Origin: UKL13-2 sp038206765
GTDB lineage: Bacteria > Pseudomonadota > Gammaproteobacteria > Burkholderiales > Usitatibacteraceae
DNA: 64,000 bases
Direction: 5' to 3'
Assembly (NCBI GenBank): GCA_038206765.1
Contig: JBBRAM010000001.1
Span: 124,001 to 188,000 of the forward strand
Shown here: in pieces, positions 18,326-27,242 of the stretch
Layout: every line of letters begins with the position of its first letter
Numbering within the stretch: the stretch's first letter is position 1
Translations under genes and position numbers: made by a program
The notes under the pieces: model-generated
What the model saw: the letters and a program-made list of their open reading frames with translations, nothing else
Told to the model about the DNA's origin: nothing
Database searches by the model: none

Positions 18326-20458
18326 ATGCCCCGCAAAATATTTGTCACCACCGCACTCCCTTACGCCAATGCGCCGTTTCACATCGGCCATTTTATGGAA
18401 TACATCCAAGCCGATATTTGGGTGCGATTCCAGCGGCTGCAAGGACACAAAGTCCACTTTGTCTGCGCCGACGATACGCACGGTGCGCCGATCATGCTGC
18501 AAGCCGACAAGCAAGGCATCACGCCGGCGCAATTGGTTGCCAAAGTAACCGCAGATCGTGCAGGCGACTTGCCAAAATTCGGCATCAGCTTCGACCATTG
18601 GTACACCACGCATTCCCCGGAAAATATTGAGCTGGCGCATGAAATTTACAAAAAACTAAAGGCCAACAAACTCATTACCTCGCGCGAAATTGAGCAATTT
18701 TACGATCCCGTCAAAGGCATGTTCTTGGCGGATCGCTACATCAAGGGCGAATGTCCGAAATGCGGCGCAAAGGATCAGTATGGTGACTCGTGTGAAGTAT
18801 GCGGCGCAGTTTATTCGCCAACGGAGCTAAAAAATCCTTACTCCGCGATTACCGGCGCAGCGCCAATCTTAAAAAAATCCGAGCATTTTTTCTTCAAACT
18901 GTCCGACAAGCGTTGCGCAAAATTTTTGAATGAATGGGTTGAGACGACACCTCTGCAATCAGAAGTTAAAAACAAACTAGCCGAATGGCTGGGCGATGGC
19001 GGCAAAAACTTAAACGACTGGGATATTTCCCGCGATGCGCCGTATTTCGGCATCGAGATCCCTGATGCGCCGGGCAAATATTTTTATGTCTGGCTTGACG
19101 CGCCGGTGGGTTATTTAGCGAGTTTGAAAAATTACTTCGAAACGGGTAAAGCCAAAGCCAACGGCGAACCGCGCAGCTTCGATGATTTTTTGGCGGACGA
19201 TAGTGTTGAGCAGTTTCATTTCATCGGCAAAGATATTATTTATTTCCACACGCTTTTTTGGCCCGCAATGCTGCATTTTGCCGGGCGCAAAGTGCCTAAA
19301 AATGTGTTTGTGCACGGCTTCATCGGCTTCTCCGGTGAAAAAATGTCGAAATCGCGCGGCACGGGCGTGTCGCCGCAAGAATATTTAAAGCAGGGTTTAA
19401 ATCCCGAATGGCTGCGCTATTACATTGCCGCGAAATTAAACGATAAAGTTGAAGACCTCGATTTCAATCCCGACGATTTTGTCGCCCGGGTAAATAGCGA
19501 TTTGATCGGCAAATACGTCAACATCGCGAGCCGAAGCGCGGGCTTCATCAGCAAAAAATTTGATGGCAAATTAACCAAGCCACAACTGCCCGCGGATATT
19601 GCCAAAGAATTCGCTACCGCCGCTACTGAAATAGCAGCGTATTACGATGGCCGCGAATTTGGCAAGGCAATTCGTAAAATTATGGCCCTTGCCGACTTGG
19701 CAAATCAATATGTAGACGCCAACAAACCGTGGGAACTCGCAAAACTAGCAGGACGCGATGCAGAGCTGCACACCGTATGCTCAACATGCATTTCGATGTT
19801 CCGCGACTTAACGGTGTATCTTGCTCCTGTGCTGCCGCAATTGGCGGCCAATGCGGGAGAATTGTTTAACTTCAATGCAACCGATTGGAAAGCGCTGGCA
19901 AAATCATTACCCGTTGGCCACGAAATCAAACAATACAAACATCTTATGACACGCATAGACCCGAAACAAATGGATGCCCTATTGGAGCCTGCGTTAGAAG
20001 CGGGAAAGGAACATGCAAAGGCGGCTGCCAAACCGGACAGCAAGGGGTCTGAAGCAGAGGTGATTCCAGCGAATAGCGATTTCGCGCTCGTCGCGCCGGA
20101 AGTGCCAAAGCCGATTGTCATCCAGCCGATTAGTGAAACGATTTCGATCGATGATTTTGGCCGTATCGATTTGCGGGTAGCAAAAATTTTAGATGCCGAG
20201 TTGGTCGTTGAAGCCGATAAATTATTAAAACTTACACTGGATTTAGGCATCGAAACTCGGACCGTTTTTGCTGGCATTCGCTCGGCTTATAACCCGAAAG
20301 ATTTGGTTGGCCGCTTGACGGTGACAGTCGCCAATCTGGCGCCGCGTAAGATGCGCTTTGGTGAGTCACAGGGCATGGTATTGGCTGCCGGTGATGGCAC
20401 GGGGATTTATTTGTTGTCGCCTGATTCCGGTGCCGTACCGGGAATGCGCATTAAATAG
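18326..20458 (+). CDS. metG: methionyl-tRNA synthetase
   Basis: A 710-residue class I synthetase that charges tRNA-Met. It has HIGH at residues 19-22, a four-cysteine zinc knuckle (CPKCGAKDQYGDSCEVCG, about residues 145-162), the KMSKS signature (GEKMSKSRGTG, about residue 338), an anticodon-binding helical domain, and a C-terminal EMAP/Trbp111-type tRNA-binding domain from about residue 600 (DLRVAKILDAELV, RTVFAGIRSAY, GMVLAA). The last domain dimerises and increases tRNA affinity. Length and domain order are those of the long bacterial form. Confidence 0.97.
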   Translation: MPRKIFVTTALPYANAPFHIGHFMEYIQADIWVRFQRLQGHKVHFVCADDTHGAPIMLQADKQGITPAQLVAKVTADRAGDLPKFGISFDHWYTTHSPENIELAHEIYKKLKANKLITSREIEQFYDPVKGMFLADRYIKGECPKCGAKDQYGDSCEVCGAVYSPTELKNPYSAITGAAPILKKSEHFFFKLSDKRCAKFLNEWVETTPLQSEVKNKLAEWLGDGGKNLNDWDISRDAPYFGIEIPDAPGKYFYVWLDAPVGYLASLKNYFETGKAKANGEPRSFDDFLADDSVEQFHFIGKDIIYFHTLFWPAMLHFAGRKVPKNVFVHGFIGFSGEKMSKSRGTGVSPQEYLKQGLNPEWLRYYIAAKLNDKVEDLDFNPDDFVARVNSDLIGKYVNIASRSAGFISKKFDGKLTKPQLPADIAKEFATAATEIAAYYDGREFGKAIRKIMALADLANQYVDANKPWELAKLAGRDAELHTVCSTCISMFRDLTVYLAPVLPQLAANAGELFNFNATDWKALAKSLPVGHEIKQYKHLMTRIDPKQMDALLEPALEAGKEHAKAAAKPDSKGSEAEVIPANSDFALVAPEVPKPIVIQPISETISIDDFGRIDLRVAKILDAELVVEADKLLKLTLDLGIETRTVFAGIRSAYNPKDLVGRLTVTVANLAPRKMRFGESQGMVLAAGDGTGIYLLSPDSGAVPGMRIK

Positions 20459-20484
20459 GAACGCTCAAACGAGCAGTGGCAAAA

Positions 20485-20628
20485 ATGGACATTCGCAACG
20501 TCGCATCAATGCGGCTGGTTGAATCGTTGGGGTTCATTCCCGTCGGGATAACATTAAGCGCTGATTTTTTCAAGGGCGAATCGAGCGATGAATATCGCTA
20601 CGAATTGATTTTTCAATGTCCGTTATGA
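20485..20628 (+). pseudogene. C-terminal fragment of a GNAT acetyltransferase
   Basis: A 47-residue frame reads NVASMRLVESLGFIPVG, then DEYRYELIF. This is the typical last helix-strand unit of GNAT N-acetyltransferases (N-x-x-S-x-R-x-x-E-x-x-G-F). The acetyl-CoA-binding core is absent and upstream DNA is metG, so it can only be a remnant. Its TGA overlaps an ATG of the next gene as ATGA, so the fragment might still be translated and coupled. An in-frame GTG at 20476 is another possible start. Confidence 0.6.
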
Positions 20629-21005
20629 CAACAGAAATCCCAATTGCGCCAGCACGGAGAGTCATTTTCGCTACCGATCGCGAAACCCTCGAAACTCAGG
20701 TCCGCATCGACACCTATCGTGCCTCGGGCCCCGGCGGACAGCATGTCAATAAAACCAACTCAGCCATTCGCATAACGCATGAGCCGTCTGGCGTAGTAGT
20801 GATCGCACAAGATTCATCATCTCAGTTTCGCAATAAAGAAACCGCGTTTGAACGCCTGATTGAAAAATTAATCAGGCTCAATCACGTCCCCAAAAAACGT
20901 TTCGCAACCAAGCCCACCCGTGCCTCCAAAGAGCGGCGCATTGAGGGCAAAAAAACCCGCGCGGTGGTGAAATCTAATCGCAGTAAGAAAGTTGTCGATG
21001 ATTGA
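20616..21005 (+). CDS. arfB: ArfB-like peptidyl-tRNA hydrolase (ribosome rescue)
   Basis: A 129-residue protein with a class I release-factor catalytic domain: SGPGGQHVNKTNSAIRI carries the GGQ motif that hydrolyses peptidyl-tRNA. There is no codon-recognition domain. The C-terminal tail is very basic (KKRFATKPTRASKERR, then GKKTRAVVKSNRSKK), as in ArfB/YaeJ, whose tail enters the empty mRNA channel of stalled ribosomes. The start could be 20616 or 20625; the latter forms an ATGA overlap with the upstream GNAT fragment. It precedes acylphosphatase by 12 bases. Confidence 0.85.
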   Translation: MSVMTTEIPIAPARRVIFATDRETLETQVRIDTYRASGPGGQHVNKTNSAIRITHEPSGVVVIAQDSSSQFRNKETAFERLIEKLIRLNHVPKKRFATKPTRASKERRIEGKKTRAVVKSNRSKKVVDD

Positions 21006-21017
21006 ATTTTTAGCCGG

Positions 21018-21314
21018 ATGGCGATGATTACGTTGCACCTCAACATCACTGGTCGTGTGCAAGATGTCGGTTTTCGTGAGTCCATGCGGCTGATCGCCAA
21101 TGCACTTAACGTGAATGGCTGGGTGCGCAATCGCGCGGATGGCAGTGTGGAAGCAGTTCTGCAAGGTGATGATGCTGCGGTCGAGCAGCTAGTGGGCTGG
21201 TGCCACAACGGTCCGCCGGGCGCGAATGTAAAATATGTGAACGCAAGTTTATTTGAGACCGAAGAAACATTTATTGCGTTTTCCAGAAGGCCGAGCGAGG
21301 AGCGACTGGGATAA
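21018..21314 (+). CDS. acyP: acylphosphatase
   Basis: A 98-residue enzyme that hydrolyses carboxyl-phosphate bonds of acyl phosphates. It has the signature GRVQDVGFRESM with the catalytic Arg, and GWVRNRADGSVEAVLQG with the catalytic Asn. The usual Gly in VQGVGF is Asp here, which is uncommon but leaves the catalytic pair intact. A second in-frame ATG lies six bases after the first. It is probably co-transcribed with the arfB-like gene. Confidence 0.92.
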   Translation: MAMITLHLNITGRVQDVGFRESMRLIANALNVNGWVRNRADGSVEAVLQGDDAAVEQLVGWCHNGPPGANVKYVNASLFETEETFIAFSRRPSEERLG

Positions 21315-21330
21315 AATGCGCAGAGCCACC

Positions 21331-21347
21331 TTCTAGCACTGACGCGG
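21331..21347 (-). repeat. copy of a dispersed CCGCG-YCAGTGCTAG motif
   Basis: The minus strand reads CCGCGTCAGTGCTAGAA, matching copies at 41591-41610, 54180-54200 and 59407-59427 with a few differences. It lies just after acyP. Confidence 0.4.
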
Positions 21348-21522
21348 CGGTTAGGTCGGGGCCGCGGTTCGGTGGTGGAGCGCTTCCAAGTCGGCGGTGC
21401 AGTTGCAGGCCATGATGCTTTAATGGTGTATTTCAAACGCCAACAACAAAATGGATGATCCGCAGTATCGTCTCAACGAATGACAAATCCGCCCTGAGCT
21501 TCGACAATAAATTGCTGCTTTG

Positions 21523-21570
21523 CTACTGCCCCTGCTACTGCCTCTTCTACAGCCTCTTCTACAGCCTCTG
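21523..21570 (+). repeat. four-unit 12-base tandem array upstream of the M61 peptidase gene
   Basis: Four consecutive 12-base units follow the consensus CTAC(T/A)GCC(C/T)CT(T/G). The array is intergenic, ending 43 bases before the M61 start codon, so copy number could affect the leader. Confidence 0.75.
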
Positions 21571-21613
21571 ATACATTCTCACTCAATTAATTTGCCCAAT
21601 CGCGAGTTCAAAA

Positions 21614-23590
21614 ATGACAACACCCATGACCACGTCCAGCAAGCTACTCAAATTTGCCTACATCTTGATTTCGGCGTTCAGCATTGCCTGCCACGGCAAC
21701 GCTATCGCTGCTCCATCAAGCGGCATGTCGATCCCCGAACCCACCGCCGCGCGCTACCTCGGCCCCCTGAAACTTGACGTGGACGTAACGGATGTTGAAC
21801 GCAAAATTCATAGGGCGCATTTGGCTATTCCCGTCACATCGGGTCCGCTTACGCTGCTGTTCCCGCAATGGCTCCCCGGCAATCATTCACCCAATGGCGT
21901 GATAAATGGGCTTTCCGGTCTGCAATTCACAGCGAACGGCAAGCCCGTGTCGTGGGTGCGCGATACGATCAGCGTGTTTGCCTTCCATCTCAATATTCCG
22001 AATGATGTGACCGTGTTGGAAGCTGACTACCAATACCTTACCGCTGTCTCGCCCACGCAGGGGCGCGTGCTGGTTACTCCGGACATCGTGAATCTGCAAT
22101 GGAATTCAGTCGTGTTGTATCCGGCTGGTTTCAATGCGGACGGCATCATGGTTGAGGCATCGATGACGTATCCGGCAGGCTGGCAATTTGCCACCGCGCT
22201 GGAAGAACAAAAGACATCAGGCCCAAACAATAACAAAGCCAAGTTTTCGCCGGTGAGCCTGACTGATTTAGTCGATTCGCCGGTCTATGTTGGGCGCTAC
22301 GTCAAGCGCTACGAACTCTCGCCCGGCACAGAAGGCAAGGCTGGCGTTCCGGTCAGATTCAACGTTTTTGCCGATAATGTCGAAAGCTTGGAAGCCACGC
22401 CGGCGCAGATCGAGCCGCATCGCAACATGGTTAAGCAGATGTACAAGGTATTTGGTCCCGGACCCTATACTCATTATGAGTTTTTGATCGCCGCAAGTGA
22501 AAACTTCGGCGGCACCGGCGGCTTAGAGCACCGGCAATCGACCGAGATCGGTGTCGGCGCTAACTACTTCACCAAGTACAAAACATCCGCGTATATGCGC
22601 GGTGTGGTGCCGCATGAATTTGTCCACTCATGGGACGGAAAATTCCGCCGCCCTGCTGATTTGATGATCCGTAATTTTAACGAGCCGATGCAAAATTCAC
22701 TGCTCTGGGTTTATGAGGGCCAAACCAGCTACTGGACAGAGATCATCGCGGCCCGTTCGGGCTTATATTCGCCGACCGAAGCGCGCGAAGCACTCGCGCG
22801 TACAGCTGCCTCGATGCAGACACGCGCTGGCCGTACTTGGCGCAACCTGCAAGACACCACCAACGATCCCATCATGTCGCAGCGCGGCGCAACCAAATCG
22901 TGGTCAAGCTGGCAGCGCGGTAGCGATTATTATCCCGAGGCGGTATTACTTTGGCTGGATGCTGATTTTAAGATTCGCGAACTCACCCAAGAAAAGCGCT
23001 CGCTGGATGATTTTGCGCGCTTGTTTTTTGCTGTGCCGCAAAATAAAGCGCAAGGTAGCCACGCTACCATTACCTATACATTCGACGATGTTGTCAAAGC
23101 GCTAAACACGGCGGCGCCGTTCGACTGGGCAGGGTTCCTTCGTTCACGGCTCGATAGCCAGGCTGACAACAACCCTCTCGACACTTTCGGCCGCAGCGGC
23201 TGGAAATTAGTGTTCACCGATAAGGTAAATGAATTTTCTGATGCTGCCAATAAAGCCCGCAACAATTCAGATTTTGCTTACTCGCTCGGTATTACGGTGG
23301 ACAAAAAGGAAATGATCAGTGACGTCGAATGGGGTAGTCCCGCCTTCGCGGCCAAAATAACAACCGGCGCAACACTCCTGGCAGTCAACGGGCGCACCTA
23401 CAAACCAGAACGCCTCAACAACGCGATCATCGCCGCGCAAAAAGACAAAAAAGCAATTGAGCTACTCATCAAAAGCGACGACCGTTATCGCACGGTGTCG
23501 ATCCCCTATTTTGACGGTTTACGGTATCCGCATCTGGAGCGGGTCGATGGCTCGAAAGACAGGCTGGGCGCGGCTCTTCAGGCTTTATAG
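21614..23590 (+). CDS. M61 family (glycyl aminopeptidase-like) metallopeptidase with PDZ domain
   Basis: A 658-residue exported zinc peptidase. The N-terminus has a hydrophobic signal segment (FAYILISAFSIACHGNAIAA). An M61 N-terminal beta-domain precedes the catalytic part, which has HEFVHSWDGKFRRP, an HExxH zinc motif at about residue 333, preceded by GGLEHRQS. A C-terminal PDZ-like domain (DVEWGSPAFAAKITTGATLLAVNG, about residues 575-600) may bind substrate. It probably acts in the periplasm. It is followed by a terminator-like hairpin and is likely monocistronic. Confidence 0.88.
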   Translation: MTTPMTTSSKLLKFAYILISAFSIACHGNAIAAPSSGMSIPEPTAARYLGPLKLDVDVTDVERKIHRAHLAIPVTSGPLTLLFPQWLPGNHSPNGVINGLSGLQFTANGKPVSWVRDTISVFAFHLNIPNDVTVLEADYQYLTAVSPTQGRVLVTPDIVNLQWNSVVLYPAGFNADGIMVEASMTYPAGWQFATALEEQKTSGPNNNKAKFSPVSLTDLVDSPVYVGRYVKRYELSPGTEGKAGVPVRFNVFADNVESLEATPAQIEPHRNMVKQMYKVFGPGPYTHYEFLIAASENFGGTGGLEHRQSTEIGVGANYFTKYKTSAYMRGVVPHEFVHSWDGKFRRPADLMIRNFNEPMQNSLLWVYEGQTSYWTEIIAARSGLYSPTEAREALARTAASMQTRAGRTWRNLQDTTNDPIMSQRGATKSWSSWQRGSDYYPEAVLLWLDADFKIRELTQEKRSLDDFARLFFAVPQNKAQGSHATITYTFDDVVKALNTAAPFDWAGFLRSRLDSQADNNPLDTFGRSGWKLVFTDKVNEFSDAANKARNNSDFAYSLGITVDKKEMISDVEWGSPAFAAKITTGATLLAVNGRTYKPERLNNAIIAAQKDKKAIELLIKSDDRYRTVSIPYFDGLRYPHLERVDGSKDRLGAALQAL

Positions 23591-23706
23591 CGGAATTATG
23601 CAACACGCTGTTACGACAAAGCGCGATTGCTGAATCGATTCTACTCAGCAACTTAACCGAGAAATTTTTCGGTGCAATCGAACCCGGCAATAGCGAAGCA
23701 GCAACA

Positions 23707-23739
23707 AAAAGGGCAGGCGGCAATATCGCCTTCCCTTTT
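23707..23739 (+). terminator. terminator after the M61 peptidase gene
   Basis: AAAAGGGCAGGCG pairs with CGCCTTCCCTTTT (one mismatch) around a seven-base loop and is followed by CATTTTTAATG. It is a good rho-independent terminator candidate 117 bases after the stop codon. Confidence 0.7.
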
Positions 23740-23822
23740 CATTTTTAATGACTCAATCTGTTTGCTCGATTTGCTCCGAGTTATCGCAGCACCTATCGCA
23801 GCAATCCAGTGTTTCATCGAAC

Positions 23823-23870
23823 CTCTGGGTGTTCCTCTGGACGTTCTTGTGGACGTTTACTTGGACGTTC
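23823..23870. repeat. four-unit 12-base tandem array (GGACGTTC-type)
   Basis: Four consecutive 12-base units share the core TGGACGTTC (the first unit has GGGTGTTC). It lies in non-coding DNA between convergent genes. Confidence 0.7.
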
Positions 23871-24040
23871 ACCCCGCAGCGTCATGTTGGCGGCGCCCAG
23901 CGGCTTTAAGGATCATCGCTTAATCACCGGCTTCGCGCTTAACCAAACAACCGCTCATCGTCATCTGCACCTGACCTGGCTTTTCACTACCTTGTGCTCC
24001 CATCGCTCCATGGCCACCAAACACCACCAAGCGTGGCTAG

Positions 24041-24460
24041 CTACCAGTTACGCAGATAAGCGCGCCCATTGATGTACACCACATAGGGCCGAGGTGACCA
24101 GATGCCGCCATAGCCGATGCCGCGTCCGAACAGCCATGCATCGTTATAGGCCTCGCGCTGCCCCATGCGCTCGGCCATCTTTAACTGACCGACTTGCATG
24201 AAATCCAATACGGCATCCGGCACGCCGTCGCGGGACAGTTTGGCGTATTGGCTTGCTTGAACATCATAAATATTCCGCGACGCCTTGATGTCGCCAATGA
24301 TGGCCTGCGCATCTTTGCCCGCTTTGGACATCTCAACAATTTTTTCCAGTGTCAGCGGTTCGGCCTCGGGTGCGCCTATCGTTGCGCAGCCACCGAGCAG
24401 AAATAAACTTGTTACCGCACCTGCACAAAGTTTTGCAAAATTGCGTAAACTACGTTTCAT
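24041..24460 (-). CDS. small lipoprotein, unknown function
   Basis: A 139-residue protein with a clear lipoprotein signal (basic MKRSLRNFAKLC, hydrophobic core, lipobox LLGGC at about residue 25). The mature part begins with an acidic linker and a helical region (LTLEKIVEMSKAGKDAQAII) that resembles a small domain with repeated MSKAG-type helices, and ends in an aromatic/glycine-rich segment (FGRGIGYGGIWSPRPYVVY). The start has GGAGGTGTTCC upstream. No catalytic motif is visible. An outer-membrane location is likely but unproven. Confidence 0.75.
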   Translation of the reverse strand: MKRSLRNFAKLCAGAVTSLFLLGGCATIGAPEAEPLTLEKIVEMSKAGKDAQAIIGDIKASRNIYDVQASQYAKLSRDGVPDAVLDFMQVGQLKMAERMGQREAYNDAWLFGRGIGYGGIWSPRPYVVYINGRAYLRNW

Positions 24461-24747
24461 GGAACACCTCCAGTCATCATTAAATAAAAACTTCGCCCTG
24501 CAAACGACCCAGCGTTGCCGATTCCGCTCGGCTCTGTGGATCGTTGTGAAACGACGCGGCTCCCAGATTACCCGTCCTTGCCACGTTTAGAAATTCATTC
24601 TAACGCGGCACAGCAATCCTGTCGCGTGGCATCGTGGATTCAGATGTAACAGAAAAAACGAACACACCAAATCCTGCGTTGACAGCCTTTTATCTGGTCA
24701 CTTACGCAATATCAATTTCGCGCCATCCGGCGAATGCAGGAGAAAGC

Positions 24748-25821
24748 ATGGATACGACTAAAATTTTGTTTGAAAACCCAATGGGAACTGACGGCTTCGA
24801 GTTCGTCGAGTACACCGCCCCTGATGTGGTGGCGCTTGGCCGCTTGTTTGAGAGCATGGGCTTCACCGCGGTAGCCAAACACCGCTCCAAAGATGTCACG
24901 CTATACAAGCAAGGCGACATCAATTTTATTGTCAACGCCGAGCGCGATAGCTTCGCGCAGTCGTTCGCCCGCGTGCATGGACCGTCTGCCTGCGCTTTCG
25001 GCATTCGCGTGAAAGATGCCGCCGCCGCGTTCAAACGCGCAATTGCGCTGGGCGCCAAAGCCTACGACGGCCCCGTCGGCCCCATGGAATTAAACATTCC
25101 GGCGATCCAAGGCATTGGCGGTTCGCTGCTCTATTTGATTGACCGCTATGGCGAGCGCACCATTTACGATGTCGATTTTCAACCAATTGCGGGCGTCGAT
25201 CAAAACCCGAAAGGTGTTGGCCTGCAATACGTCGATCACCTGACCCACAACGTCTATGAAGGGCGCATGGATACCTGGGCGCAGTTTTACGAGAAGCTGT
25301 TTAACTTCCGTGAGATTCGCTACTTCGATATCAAAGGCAAAAAAACTGGGTTGACCTCGCGTGCGCTGACCAGCCCGTGCGGCAAAATCCGCATCCCGAT
25401 CAACGAGCCGTCCGATAAAAAATCGCAAATTCAGGAATATCTGGACGCCTATAACGGCGAAGGTATTCAGCATATTGCGCTCGCCTGCGCCAACATCTAT
25501 GAGTCGATCGAAGCGCTTCGCATAAAAGGTGTGAAGTTCTTGGATACGCCCGATTCATACTACGCCTTGGTGAATAAGCGCGTGCAAAATCACGGCGAAG
25601 ATTTAGGACGATTGCAGCGCAATAAAATCTTGATTGATGGCGAAGGCCTGGACAAAGAATCGAATGAAGATAAATTGTTGCAGATTTTTACCGACACCGT
25701 GATCGGCCCGATTTTCTTTGAGGTGATTCAACGTAAAGGCAACGAGGGCTTTGGCGAGGGTAATTTCAAGGCGTTATTCGAAGCGATTGAAGCCGACCAA
25801 ATCGCCCGTGGCGTGTTGTAA
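24748..25821 (+). CDS. hppD: 4-hydroxyphenylpyruvate dioxygenase
   Basis: A 357-residue non-haem iron dioxygenase converting 4-hydroxyphenylpyruvate to homogentisate, the committed step of tyrosine degradation. It has two VOC-type halves: GFEFVEYTAPD begins the first, and the second carries the metal ligands in VDHLTHNV (His), GIQHIALAC (His) and FFEVIQRKG (Glu). I chose the ATG at 24748, which has AGGAGA five bases upstream; the longer in-frame version from 24634 adds 38 residues not expected in the family. It is first of four genes for phenylalanine/tyrosine catabolism. Confidence 0.95.
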   Translation: MDTTKILFENPMGTDGFEFVEYTAPDVVALGRLFESMGFTAVAKHRSKDVTLYKQGDINFIVNAERDSFAQSFARVHGPSACAFGIRVKDAAAAFKRAIALGAKAYDGPVGPMELNIPAIQGIGGSLLYLIDRYGERTIYDVDFQPIAGVDQNPKGVGLQYVDHLTHNVYEGRMDTWAQFYEKLFNFREIRYFDIKGKKTGLTSRALTSPCGKIRIPINEPSDKKSQIQEYLDAYNGEGIQHIALACANIYESIEALRIKGVKFLDTPDSYYALVNKRVQNHGEDLGRLQRNKILIDGEGLDKESNEDKLLQIFTDTVIGPIFFEVIQRKGNEGFGEGNFKALFEAIEADQIARGVL

Positions 25822-25922
25822 AAATATTGAGGGTAAACGTTAAAACTCGTTATCGGTAGCGGCGTTTGGAGCATTTTTGCTTTAAAAGCCGCTCCAGAAC
25901 TGGTGTTTACGTAAAATAAATT

Positions 25923-27242
25923 ATGAAAACAGACTCCATAAAATATCAATCCGGCTTCGGCAACACGTTCGAAACCGAGGCCGTAGACGGTGCGTTACCG
26001 AACGGACAGAATTCGCCACAGCGTGTAGCGCATGGCTTGTATGCTGAGCAAGTTTCGGGCGCCGCATTCACGACGCCCCGCTGCGAAAACTTGCGTTCGT
26101 GGCAATATCGCTTGCGTCCTTCGGCACAACATTCTGCATATCAGAAAATCAACCATGGACATATTCGAACCTCGCCTTGCGCTGAATTACCGGCGACACC
26201 GAATCGCTTGCGGTGGAATCCGTTCCCAGCGCCCACTAAGCCGACCGATTTTATTGATGGCTTGATGACCATCGCCACCAATGGTGATGCGCGTTTGCAG
26301 CACGGTGTGGCCATCCATGTTTACGCCGCCAACCAATCCATGAACCGCTGTTTTTATAACGCCGATGGCGAAATGCTCATCGTTCCAGAACAAGGCGAAA
26401 TGTCGCTAAAAACAGAGTTTGGGATCGTAAATATTAAACCAGGTGAAATCGCTGTGATGCCGCGCGGCATTAAATTTCGGGTGGAAATTGCAGCGCCAGT
26501 GCGCGGCTATATTTGCGAAAACTACGGCGCGCCGTTGCGCTTGCCCGAGCTGGGCCCAATCGGCGCGAACGGCTTGGCGAACACCCGCGATTTTTTATAT
26601 CCAGTTGCGTGGTTTGAGGATATCCAAACGGCCACCGAAGTCGTCGCTAAATTTGGTGGAAATTTGTGGTCTTATCAAATGCCCGGCTCACCACTCAATG
26701 TCGTTGCATGGCACGGCAATTACGCACCTTATAAATACGATCTCGCCAAATTCAACACCATTAACACGGTGAGCTTCGATCATCCCGATCCGTCGATTTT
26801 TACGGTACTAACCTCGCCTTCTGAAATGGCGGGCACCGCCAACATCGATTTTGTTGTCTTCCCGCCGCGTTGGATGGTGGCCGAGAACACGTTCCGTCCT
26901 CCGTGGTTCCATCGCAACCTGATGAGCGAATATATGGGACTCATTCACGGCCAATATGATGCGAAAAGTGGTGACGCAAAGGCCGGTACCGGCTTTATTC
27001 CCGGCGGCGGATCACTCCACAACAGTTTTTCTGCCCATGGTCCCGATAAAGCAACCTTCGATAAAGCCTCTGCTGTTGAGTTAAAGCCACACTACATCGC
27101 CAATACCTTGGCCTTCATGTTTGAAAGCCGCTACGTGTTTGAGCCAACCGAATTTGCGATGCAGGCGCCGGCGCTTCAAACCGACTACGACGCAGCTTGG
27201 AATGGATTCGCGCCGGCGGAAATATTAAGAGAAAGAGAATAA
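25923..27242 (+). CDS. hmgA: homogentisate 1,2-dioxygenase
   Basis: A 439-residue iron enzyme that opens the homogentisate ring to maleylacetoacetate. Typical features are YQSGFGNTFETEAVDGALP at the N-terminus, an N-terminal cupin-like domain (EMLIVPEQGEMSLKTEFG), and the C-terminal active-site region with FHRNLMSEYMGLIHG (His and Glu ligands) and GGSLHNSFSAHGPD. Length is normal. The next gene begins immediately after the stop codon. Confidence 0.97.
   Translation: MKTDSIKYQSGFGNTFETEAVDGALPNGQNSPQRVAHGLYAEQVSGAAFTTPRCENLRSWQYRLRPSAQHSAYQKINHGHIRTSPCAELPATPNRLRWNPFPAPTKPTDFIDGLMTIATNGDARLQHGVAIHVYAANQSMNRCFYNADGEMLIVPEQGEMSLKTEFGIVNIKPGEIAVMPRGIKFRVEIAAPVRGYICENYGAPLRLPELGPIGANGLANTRDFLYPVAWFEDIQTATEVVAKFGGNLWSYQMPGSPLNVVAWHGNYAPYKYDLAKFNTINTVSFDHPDPSIFTVLTSPSEMAGTANIDFVVFPPRWMVAENTFRPPWFHRNLMSEYMGLIHGQYDAKSGDAKAGTGFIPGGGSLHNSFSAHGPDKATFDKASAVELKPHYIANTLAFMFESRYVFEPTEFAMQAPALQTDYDAAWNGFAPAEILRERE

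Larger units (their letters stand above)
23591..24040. other. non-coding stretch between the M61 peptidase and lipoprotein genes
   Basis: This 450-base region holds the M61 terminator (23707-23739) and a 12-base tandem array (23823-23870). Short open frames here have no ribosome sites and no recognisable composition. I see no gene in it. Confidence 0.6.

Noticed and set aside
23672..23923. A plus-strand frame of 83 codons
   Set aside because: It runs through a terminator hairpin and a tandem array and has no ribosome site.
24634..24747. N-terminal extension of hppD
   Set aside because: A strong ribosome site precedes 24748 and the extension is not seen in the family.
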